A stretch of DNA of 54,061 nucleotides from an uncultured Clostridia bacterium (GTDB lineage: Bacteria > Bacillota > Clostridia > Oscillospirales > Acutalibacteraceae), in contig CANQOP010000015.1 of the NCBI GenBank assembly GCA_947625485.1, forward strand, positions 1 through 54,061. The letters are read 5' to 3'. Positions 25,001-31,986 of the stretch are shown here, in pieces; positions within the stretch are counted from its first letter, which is position 1; each line of letters opens with the position of its first letter. The translations under genes were made by a program, and so were the position numbers. Under the pieces are notes generated by a model. That model saw nothing but the letters and a program-made list of their open reading frames with translations. It searched no databases and had not been told where the DNA came from.

Positions 25001-25843
25001 GATAAGCGCCATATCCATAAGGCTGACGTTGCGGTCGGTATCCTTGCCGTAAACCTCGTCGCGGGCGTCATAATACGCCTTAAGAGCGTCCTCTATAACC
25101 TTTGAGAGAGCCGATTTCTCAACCTCCACCTTATCGAGTCGGGTCAGGAAGGTGGTGTGACGGCAGTGGTCGGACCAGTATGTGTCGATAACGCGCAGCT
25201 CTGTGACGGTCGGGTCACGGCGCTCTGTGTCGCGGAAATAATCTCTCGTAAATTTCAGGTCCGCTAAGGTCATAGCAAAACCCATCGAGCCGAAAAATTC
25301 AGCCATTTCGTCGTCATTCCACGAGGTAAAGCCCTCGATAACCCTGACGTTTTCGGGCTGTTCTATCGGAATATCGAGAGACTCGGGCTTATCGAGAGAC
25401 GCCGGGCGGCTCTCGACAGGGTTGATAAGATATTTCTGGATTTTCTCAAACTCCTCATCTGTGATGTCTCCTTTTACCGCAACCACACGCGCGGTCAGGA
25501 TTTTGCATCGCTCGCCCTGCGTGAGGAGCTGAACGCACTGCTCGGCAGAGTCGGCGCGCTGGTCGTACTGACCGGGAAGATACTCCATAGCGAACACGCG
25601 GAAACCGTCCTCAACGGGAAGCGTCTCCTCGTAGATAATGTCCTGGTTAGGCTCGGAAAGAATAATGTTTTTCGCGCGGTCAAAGTCCTCGCGCGAAAGA
25701 CCCTCTATGTCGTAGCGGTTTACGAAACGAAGGTCCGTAATAGCGCGGATTCCGAGATTGTGGCGAAGGTCCCACATCGTCTGTTTTGCGACAACATTCA
25801 TTCCCTCTCGTTTTTCAACAAAAATTCTGATTACATTAGGCAT
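22076..25843 (-). CDS. purL: Phosphoribosylformylglycinamidine synthase, single-chain
   Basis: 1255 residues; combines the synthetase and glutaminase on one chain, as in Clostridia and Gram-negatives, unlike the separate PurS/PurQ/PurL of Bacillus. It converts FGAR, glutamine and ATP to FGAM, step four of purine synthesis. Order: N-terminal PurS-like region (to about 150), linker, two AIRS-type halves ([71 protein letters not shown]), and a C-terminal class I glutaminase with [14 protein letters not shown] start and the nucleophile in [14 protein letters not shown]. No guanine riboswitch precedes it. It is a stand-alone unit here; no other pur gene is in the window. Confidence 0.95.
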   Translation of the reverse strand: [1255 protein letters not shown]

Positions 25844-25875
25844 ATAAACTCCCCCATTGTAAAAATACCGTCTTC

Positions 25876-25904
25876 ATTTTAACATAAGGTTCGTCATTTT
25901 TCAA
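25876..25904 (-). promoter_or_regulatory. Promoter of purL
   Basis: On the minus strand TTGAAA, 17-base spacer, TAAAAT, about 35 bases before the ATG. The spacer contains ACGAACC, resembling one half of a PurR box (CGAAC), but no second half was found. Confidence 0.65.
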
Positions 25905-25944
25905 TTAAATATTAAAAATAGTTGAACGCTGATGCATAAACTTA

Positions 25945-25987
25945 TTGCAATTTAAAAAACAAAAGATTATAATCAAATTATAATCAA
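25945..25987 (+). promoter_or_regulatory. Promoter of the dockerin esterase with tandem ATTATAATCAA repeat
   Basis: TTGCAA (25945-25950), 17-base spacer, TATAAT (25968-25973). An 11-base word ATTATAATCAA occurs twice head to tail at 25966-25987, giving a second TATAAT 11 bases on. Confidence 0.7.
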
Positions 25988-26004
25988 ACAAGAGGTGATT
26001 TTTT

Positions 26005-27645
26005 ATGAAAAGATTTACTGCTGTTTTGCTCTCGCTTTTATTAATTTTAAGCGGCGCGCAGGTTTTCGCGCGGTCGTATGAGGACTGCCAGAACGGAGAC
26101 GTAAATATGGATAAACGTCTTTCTATTCAGGACGCAACCCTTATTCAGTTGAGTCTTGTAGGGCGCGATAAACTTACTGACAAGCAGAATATTCTTGCCG
26201 ATACAAATTTGGACGGAAAGGTAGATATTATGGACGTTACAAAAATCCAGAAGGTTCTCGCCTCAATTGAGGAAATGCCGAGCGAGGAAACCACCTCGCC
26301 TTCATCTGCGGATACACCGACTCAGACTACGGCAGAAACGACAGTATCGACAGCCCCGACGACAGAGCCGACTCAGTCTGCAACGGAATCTACCGCTCCG
26401 ACTACGTCAGAACCTACCGAACCTCCTACGACTAAGCCGACCGAACCTCCCACAACCATTCCGACCGAGCCGCCTACGACTATTCCGACCGAGCCGCCTA
26501 CGACTATTCCTGACGAGGCTACGGCTCCCAATCCTTCCGTAAAAAATATGATTGACGTATACTTTACTAATAACAAAAACTGGCCGAGCGTTTATTTCTT
26601 CCTTTATAACTCCGAAACGGGAGACGGCGAAAAGGAGTGGCCCGGAACACGTATTACAAAATATACGACAAACGAAAACGGCGAGAAGGTTTATTCCTCG
26701 ACGGTTGATGTGAACAAATATGATAGAATTATTTTTAACAACGGCTCAACACAGCAGACGGTGAATATCCCGGTAAATAAGGCTAGCTCTGGATTTTTCA
26801 TTTCAGACAGCTCGAACACGAAAGCTATGCTGGTCGGAACTTACGCATACACAGGAGCCGACAAGGGCAAAATTACAAAAACGAACCTGACCTACTCCGC
26901 AGGTTACACCAAAAAAATCTGGATTTGGACGCCCGCCGGCTATTCTTCGACCTCTAAGGATAAGTACAGAACCGTTTATTTAATGGACGGTCAGAATTTA
27001 TTTGACGACGACCACCAGGACGGATACGGCGGCTGGGAGGTTACCGACGCGGTTGAATCTATGATGTCAAACGGCGGCAGAGGCGTAATTATCGTCGGAA
27101 TTGACAACGGAAACAGCAAGCGCGACAGCGAGCTTACTCCCGATTTAGGAAAGGTTATCCCGTCCTACGCGAACGAGTTTTCAAACCGCACGGGCGAGCA
27201 GTTCTCGAAATTCGTTGTGAACACCGTTATGCCTTATGTGCAGAAAAATTACAATTCCTCTAAGGCGAGGATAGATAACTGTATTGCAGGCTCAAGCTCG
27301 GGCGGACTTGAAGCGTTCTATATCGGACTTGAAAACAAGGATAAATTCGGCGTGATAGGCGCGCTTTCTCCCGCGTTTTTGCTCTTTGACTCGAACGTGT
27401 GGACGTCTTATCTCAAAAAATTTGATTTTACCGCCGCCGATACTCCGAAACTCTACATCTATAACGGAAAAATAGGACTTGAGGACGAGCTTTATCCCGA
27501 CGTAATATCTATGCACAAAAGGCTTATATCAAGCGGCTACAGCCCCGACAAAATAAAACTCTCAATCGAGGAAAGCGGAGAGCACAACGAGGCTTGGTGG
27601 AGAATCGTGTTCCCTGAATTTTTATCGTGGGGACTTCTGAAATAA
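26005..27645 (+). CDS. Secreted dockerin protein with starch-binding-like module and EstD-type esterase
   Basis: 546 residues. Signal peptide (to about VFA, residue 23). Residues 30-85 are a type I dockerin with two calcium loops, DVNMDKRLSIQD and DTNLDGKVDIMD, which would plug into a cohesin scaffold. Residues 90-175 are a Thr/Pro linker with eight-residue repeats (PTEPPTTI). Residues about 183-265 (VYFTNNKNWPSVYFFLYN, EWPGTRITKY, YDRIIFNNGS) resemble CBM25/26-type starch-binding modules. Residues 290-545 are an alpha/beta-hydrolase esterase (PF00756-like): nucleophile Ser431 in GSSSGG, and His in ESGEHNEAWW. It probably removes acyl groups from, or is targeted to, starch-associated polymers in an amylosome-like complex; the true substrate is unknown. 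Start has AGAGGTG upstream. Confidence 0.85.
   Translation: MKRFTAVLLSLLLILSGAQVFARSYEDCQNGDVNMDKRLSIQDATLIQLSLVGRDKLTDKQNILADTNLDGKVDIMDVTKIQKVLASIEEMPSEETTSPSSADTPTQTTAETTVSTAPTTEPTQSATESTAPTTSEPTEPPTTKPTEPPTTIPTEPPTTIPTEPPTTIPDEATAPNPSVKNMIDVYFTNNKNWPSVYFFLYNSETGDGEKEWPGTRITKYTTNENGEKVYSSTVDVNKYDRIIFNNGSTQQTVNIPVNKASSGFFISDSSNTKAMLVGTYAYTGADKGKITKTNLTYSAGYTKKIWIWTPAGYSSTSKDKYRTVYLMDGQNLFDDDHQDGYGGWEVTDAVESMMSNGGRGVIIVGIDNGNSKRDSELTPDLGKVIPSYANEFSNRTGEQFSKFVVNTVMPYVQKNYNSSKARIDNCIAGSSSGGLEAFYIGLENKDKFGVIGALSPAFLLFDSNVWTSYLKKFDFTAADTPKLYIYNGKIGLEDELYPDVISMHKRLISSGYSPDKIKLSIEESGEHNEAWWRIVFPEFLSWGLLK
26413..26508 (+). repeat. Four 24-bp tandem repeats coding the PTEPPTTx linker
   Basis: Units at 26413, 26437, 26461 and 26485 encode PTEPPTTK/I. 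The last two are identical, so unit number may vary by recombination or slippage. Confidence 0.85.
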
Positions 27646-27667
27646 AATAAAGTAATATGATAAAATA

Positions 27668-27706
27668 CGAAGGCGTCCCGAATTGAGACGCCTTCGATTT
27701 TTTATT
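27668..27706. terminator. Bidirectional terminator between esterase and beta-propeller genes
   Basis: Perfect 10-bp stem CGAAGGCGTC/GACGCCTTCG with a CCGAATTGA loop and T run on the plus strand, between two converging genes. Confidence 0.85.
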
Positions 27707-27717
27707 TTAATGTCAAA

Positions 27718-29718
27718 TTATTTGTATTTTACGCTGTCTATGCTAAGCGCTCCGTCTCCGTCGTTGTTAGTCATATAAACGGTATCGTCAATATACACAC
27801 AGCGGTCGATGTAGTTAAAGTGCGATTTATATTTGTCGATTTCCTTAATTTTACCGTTTTCAACCTTAAAATTAATCGTACCGCCGTACTGCTCGCCGAT
27901 GAAATTATAGTCGTCGTCCCATTCATCGCTAAAGTAATTATACGGAATTACAAAATCGTTTCTCTCGGCGTTGTAGACGAGAGCCTTGGGATTGTACTGC
28001 ACTTCGGAGTCGCAGTTTATATATATTTTGCTGTCGAGCACCTTCGGATTCTTCTTGTCTGAAACGTCAAAGAGCACGAGCTTTAATCCTTCCTGAACCT
28101 CGAGGTCAACCCCGTCCTCGTCCTCGGTGTGGTAGCCGAGACCGAGCACAGTATTTTTGTCAATCGGAACAAGCATTGTCGAAAATCCCGTGATTTTCGC
28201 CTCTCCGAGAATTTCGGGCTTCCTTACGTCTGAAAGGTCAATAACGAACAGCGGGTCGGTCTCCTCGTAGGTTATAACGTAGGCAGTATCGCCCACGTAC
28301 CGCACAGCCTCGATGTGCTCGTTTTTTGCAAATCCCTTTACAAATCCGAGTTTTTTTAAACTGCCGTCGAGAATAAAGAGGTTATTCTCGTACTTCCCTT
28401 TACTGTTCTGAGAGGTAGTTGCAACACGGAGATTTCCGCCGTACTCGTCGAGCGAATACTGGCTGTTGACCGCTCCCCTGACCTTCGCGGAGGCGGCAAT
28501 CTTAATGTTGTCTGTGAGGTTTAGCTTCACTATCTGAGTGCTCGCGCCCACGGGACTGTACGCAGAGCTTTCAGATACCGCCGTTAGGTTTTTTTCAAAG
28601 GTCTGCAGGTTCCACTGCTCGGCGGTGACGTACATATTATTTTCGTTGCAGTAGACCGCGTCCGCCGAGCCTAAAATTGCCTTGCTCTGCGTCTCATAGG
28701 TAGAGTCGGCTGTATTAAAACTGCTGACAACAAGAAGGTTCCTGCTGGTCGGGTTTTCCACAGTGTAACAGTAATCCAATGCAATCTTTTCGGGAGACGC
28801 ACCTCTTCCGCATTTCGGAAGCTGCGACTTCTTTCCTACATTGTAACTTGAGATAAGATACAGTTTATCGTCAATCATACGCGAGCTGCAGTAGTATCCG
28901 GTCTGGGTAAATTCATCGAGCAACACAATATTTTTAATATCGGACACATTGTAGACGAACGCTTTCGAGTCAACTCTGCTGCTGTTCCTGTAATATCTCT
29001 CTCCGATTACAACAAGCCTGTCGTCCTTTATAAAAAGGTCGCAAATATCTGTTTCGCCGTCATTTCCTCTTATTTTCTTTGCCTCGTCCGGCGTCGCGCT
29101 TTGAGCCTCTTTCGGGTAGATTTTCGCAACGGTTTTTGACTTCTTGCCGTCGGCTGAGAAGATTCTTACCGCGCTTATATCATAATCCACGGTATATATA
29201 TATCGTCCGTCGGTTTTGATAACATCCGCCTCGTCAACGCCCTCGACCTGCTTGTAGGTCTCGCTGTGGCTCGTGGTTTTCGCGGAAGATGCTGTAGTCT
29301 TGACATTATCCATAGACATAATATCAGTCGATATTGCGCCATTTTCGTACAACGCGCCCCCAATACTTTCAAGCATGCTCTGCCGCTCTTTTTCACGCTC
29401 GTCAATTTTACTCAGGGTTTGCTTAAATTCCTCGTAGCTCTTAAAATTTCTGACCTCCGCCTGCTCGCTTTCTCCCTTTATCGGCACGTCGGTTATCGGC
29501 TTGGCAGGGCGGAACATATTTACGGAGAACGCCGCGAGCGCGATTATCGCGACAGACGCCGCAAGAGCAGAATATTTTTTATAATTCCTTTTCTTTGGTT
29601 TCTGCTCCGATACCTTTTTATCCTCAGTCCTGTCGAGCACAAACTGCTCGTCAAGCGAGTCGGGAGCGTTTACTCCGCTCGTATCAAACTTATTCTTTAT
29701 AAACTCTAAATCTTTCAT
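27718..29718 (-). CDS. Single-pass membrane protein with extracytoplasmic beta-propeller; likely anti-sigma partner
   Basis: 666 residues. A cytoplasmic N-terminus of about 45 residues ends in a basic patch (KPKKRNYKK), then one membrane helix (ALAASVAIIALAAFSVNMF). The outside part, from about residue 125, is the Beta_propel (PF09826) family: VEGVDEADVIKTDGRYIYTV, followed by repeated blades such as GDTAYVITYEETDPLFVIDLSDV. No lipobox or sorting motif. Its gene starts five bases after the ECF sigma stop, with the GGAG site inside the sigma gene. A protein with a short cytoplasmic domain, one helix and a large outer domain right behind an ECF sigma is the usual layout of an anti-sigma/sensor; here the sensor would be the propeller. 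This role is inferred. Confidence 0.8.
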   Translation of the reverse strand: MKDLEFIKNKFDTSGVNAPDSLDEQFVLDRTEDKKVSEQKPKKRNYKKYSALAASVAIIALAAFSVNMFRPAKPITDVPIKGESEQAEVRNFKSYEEFKQTLSKIDEREKERQSMLESIGGALYENGAISTDIMSMDNVKTTASSAKTTSHSETYKQVEGVDEADVIKTDGRYIYTVDYDISAVRIFSADGKKSKTVAKIYPKEAQSATPDEAKKIRGNDGETDICDLFIKDDRLVVIGERYYRNSSRVDSKAFVYNVSDIKNIVLLDEFTQTGYYCSSRMIDDKLYLISSYNVGKKSQLPKCGRGASPEKIALDYCYTVENPTSRNLLVVSSFNTADSTYETQSKAILGSADAVYCNENNMYVTAEQWNLQTFEKNLTAVSESSAYSPVGASTQIVKLNLTDNIKIAASAKVRGAVNSQYSLDEYGGNLRVATTSQNSKGKYENNLFILDGSLKKLGFVKGFAKNEHIEAVRYVGDTAYVITYEETDPLFVIDLSDVRKPEILGEAKITGFSTMLVPIDKNTVLGLGYHTEDEDGVDLEVQEGLKLVLFDVSDKKNPKVLDSKIYINCDSEVQYNPKALVYNAERNDFVIPYNYFSDEWDDDYNFIGEQYGGTINFKVENGKIKEIDKYKSHFNYIDRCVYIDDTVYMTNNDGDGALSIDSVKYK

Positions 29719-29723
29719 AAAAA

Positions 29724-30230
29724 TCACTCCAGAAATTCTCTCATTTTCGCAAGACTTCTCGAAAGTCTTGAGCGAACCGTGGACGGCTTCATTCCCGTTA
29801 TTTTGGCAATTTCACGGCTGTTATAGCCGGCGACGACGGAAAGCAGTACTATATCCCTGTCCTCTGACTTCAAAAGGTCCAAAGCCTCTCTCAGCTCGGG
29901 CGCGATGCAGGACGCGGATTTATCCTCCACGTCCGCGAGGGTAATAACGTCCTCATTTTCCTGTTCAATACCGCGGCGCGACAGTATCTCGGCGCAAGTA
30001 CGGTACAGTATTTTAAAAATCCACGCGGAAAACGCCTTTTCGCTCCTGAGCGTTCTTATATTCTCAAACGCCCTTACAACACAGTCCGAGACCGCGTCCT
30101 GAGCGTCCGATTCACTGCTCAGCCGAAAATATGCGTATCGGTAAAGCCTGTCCTTATAGAGCGTGTAAAGCCTGGCAAAAGCCTCACGCTCGCCAAGCAC
30201 CGCCCGTTTCACCAAAATACTTTCGTCCAT
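29724..30230 (-). CDS. ECF-type RNA polymerase sigma factor
   Basis: 168 residues. Sigma region 2 is AFARLYTLYKDRLYRYAYFRLSSESDAQDAVSDCVVRAFENI with the aromatic/acidic core-binding residues; region 4 is DRDIVLLSVVAGYNSREIAKITGMKPSTVRSRLSRSLAKMREFL. No region 1 or 3, as in ECF factors. Start at the ATG with AGGAGG seven bases upstream; an upstream in-frame ATG at 30320 has none. It is translationally close-coupled to the beta-propeller membrane protein, its probable anti-sigma. A 10-bp palindrome ACGACGTCGT lies just upstream of the ribosome site; whether it belongs to an autoregulated promoter is unknown. Confidence 0.9.
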   Translation of the reverse strand: MDESILVKRAVLGEREAFARLYTLYKDRLYRYAYFRLSSESDAQDAVSDCVVRAFENIRTLRSEKAFSAWIFKILYRTCAEILSRRGIEQENEDVITLADVEDKSASCIAPELREALDLLKSEDRDIVLLSVVAGYNSREIAKITGMKPSTVRSRLSRSLAKMREFLE

Positions 30231-30351
30231 AATGTTCCTCCTACGACGTCGTTCATATATTAAGTGCGTAAAATGGAGTGAAGTGTTGCGTTGTTTTGAA
30301 AATTCCTGCAATAAATACAAAATTTATTATATAGAAAACGTAACTTCTAAA

Positions 30352-30392
30352 AATAAAAGGCGGCTGTCGCATTTACAACAGCCCCTAATTTA
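30352..30392 (-). terminator. Terminator of the DUF1015 gene
   Basis: Stem GGCTGT/ACAGCC shortly after the stop, with TTTTATTTTT following on the minus strand. Confidence 0.65.
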
Positions 30393-30397
30393 TACAG

Positions 30398-31588
30398 CTA
30401 TTTGATTTTTCTCGCCTCGAGATAGAAACGCTTGTCGTGCGCGTGTCCCATAGAGAATGTTTTCCTCGGGAGAGAGCCGTCAGCCTCTATTGCGGGGAAA
30501 AGCTCCGACTTCGTCATACCGTCGAAAATAAAGCCGAGGGTGTTTTTCTTCTTGCACAGGGAGGCGACCACGTCCGCGCCGTGAATGTAGTCAACAACCA
30601 TCTCCGTATGAGTTTCAGAATAGATGTCGATAAAGTTCTGGAGCGTACCGATAGGGAGCTTCGCTGTGGCGTTTATGTTGATACCCCCGTAAGCCCTCTC
30701 GGTCATAAAATTGAAGCGCTGGAGCTTTCTTCCTCCGTTCTTTTCTGTGTAGTCTATAAACTTTCCGATAAAGTCCCTTTCATTGACGTTAAACAGCACG
30801 CGGTAAATCGGCTCGAAAGCGATACTCTCGTCGTGTATATTTACGATTTCCACGAGAGCGTAGCGGGAGAGCGGATTCTTCGTAAGATTATAGCACTCCT
30901 TAGCGGTCGCGAGCGAGTGGTTTCCGTCGCCTACCGCGAAAAGCATTTTATCCTTTTTCCCCTCGACAAGAGCGGCGAGAGCGTCCTGAACTGCCTCAAT
31001 ATTCTTTTGGTCGAGAAACCAGCCTTTTATTCCTCCGCCGTTTTTCATAAGCTCAAAGCTATAGGCGGGAGTGTAGTCGTACTTTTTATTTTTAAGCGGC
31101 TCGATAACTGTGCGCTTCGGGTCGTCGATAAGCAGGAGAATATGGGGCATTTCGAGCGGAGCGTTCTTTCTTATCTGCACGCGCGGCGGAAGACGGTCTA
31201 AAACAGTCGCTTCGGTAGCGCGGATAAGCGAAGTACTGCCCTGAGTGTAGTCGTACTGCTCGAGGTCAATAAGTCCGACAACTCCGCGTCGTATAGTGTT
31301 GTTTGAGCGGCGCTCGACGTATATCATCGAGTTTTTATGCTCCTCAAAAACGCCGCTGTCAAGGTAGCCCTGCATAGTCGCGTTAATGCGGCTTACGCGC
31401 TCGGTGTTGTCCTTTTTAAGGTAGACCTCGGGGAGGATAATGCGCAAGGCGGACGGAACGTCCCCGACAGTTTTCTCAACATCCTCCCAGTATTCAGGCT
31501 CTGAAGTGTACTGGTCGCAGGCTACGACCGCCCATTTCTCAAAATCAGACTTTGGCAGAAGAATATCCGCCGGATAAAAATACTTCAT
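30398..31588 (-). CDS. DUF1015 family protein
   Basis: 396 residues, full family length. Recognised by YPADILLPKSDFEKWAVVACDQYTSEPEYW at the N-terminus, VYVERR-type and RRGVVGLIDLEQYDY central stretches, and the FAVGDGNHSLATAKECY motif with conserved Asp, Asn and His. In many Clostridia this family is encoded beside serine-biosynthesis genes, but not here, and the biochemical activity is not established. Ribosome site CAGGGG. Its upstream region is a long series of GC-rich hairpins (31600-31800) that may form an mRNA leader. Confidence 0.85.
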   Translation of the reverse strand: MKYFYPADILLPKSDFEKWAVVACDQYTSEPEYWEDVEKTVGDVPSALRIILPEVYLKKDNTERVSRINATMQGYLDSGVFEEHKNSMIYVERRSNNTIRRGVVGLIDLEQYDYTQGSTSLIRATEATVLDRLPPRVQIRKNAPLEMPHILLLIDDPKRTVIEPLKNKKYDYTPAYSFELMKNGGGIKGWFLDQKNIEAVQDALAALVEGKKDKMLFAVGDGNHSLATAKECYNLTKNPLSRYALVEIVNIHDESIAFEPIYRVLFNVNERDFIGKFIDYTEKNGGRKLQRFNFMTERAYGGININATAKLPIGTLQNFIDIYSETHTEMVVDYIHGADVVASLCKKKNTLGFIFDGMTKSELFPAIEADGSLPRKTFSMGHAHDKRFYLEARKIK

Positions 31589-31599
31589 AAAACTACCCC

Positions 31600-31800
31600 T
31601 GAATTTTAAATTGGAGCAAAATCCGACAAGCCCTCTTAATCAGACTTGCGAAGATTGCAACCGTCGCGGGGAGCTTTGCTCCTTTGGGTTTCAGTAGGGA
31701 TTATTACCCTCACCGAAAAACTGTGATGCCTCCCGCCGCCTGAAGAGGCGCGGGGACATCCGCGACAATTTTATATGATTCCCACTCACCTTACAGACAA
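31600..31800 (-). other. GC-rich hairpin series upstream of the DUF1015 gene; possible RNA leader or IS200/IS605-type remnant
   Basis: No convincing gene. Hairpins: CCCGC-GCCT-CTTC-AGGC-GCGGG on the minus strand (31732-31754, one bulged base), GGAGC-AAA-GCTCC (about 31668-31680), GCGG/CCGC at about 31752-31764. The first resembles the foldback ends of IS200/IS605-type elements, and the sequence is far richer in G and C than other spacers here. No transposase gene is left, so a structured leader remains equally possible. A 90-codon frame across it has no ribosome site and no family likeness. Confidence 0.35.
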
Positions 31801-31919
31801 AACAGTCTGTCCATCCTTTAATATAATAGCACGGTATAGGAAATTTGACAATATTTTCAAGAAAAAAGGGACTAAAAACTCTTCTGATTTTAAGTAGCAG
31901 CGTTTTCATATCTGCCGCT

Positions 31920-31950
31920 AAAAAAGGGTTGGGCAAAAACCCAACCCTAT
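31920..31950 (-). terminator. Intrinsic terminator of hppA
   Basis: Perfect 9-bp stem AGGGTTGGG/CCCAACCCT with a CAAAAA loop, about 40 bases after the hppA stop; a T run follows on the minus strand. Confidence 0.85.
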
Positions 31951-31986
31951 AAATTTTATTCAATAAGCTTTTGCTTTATAATCTTA

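Noticed and set aside
25844..25900. Guanine riboswitch before purL
   Set aside because: No purine-aptamer words, and the promoter is too close to the start codon.
31691..31963. 90-codon minus-strand frame between hppA and the DUF1015 gene
   Set aside because: Runs from the hppA terminator through the GC-rich hairpins, with no ribosome site and no family likeness.
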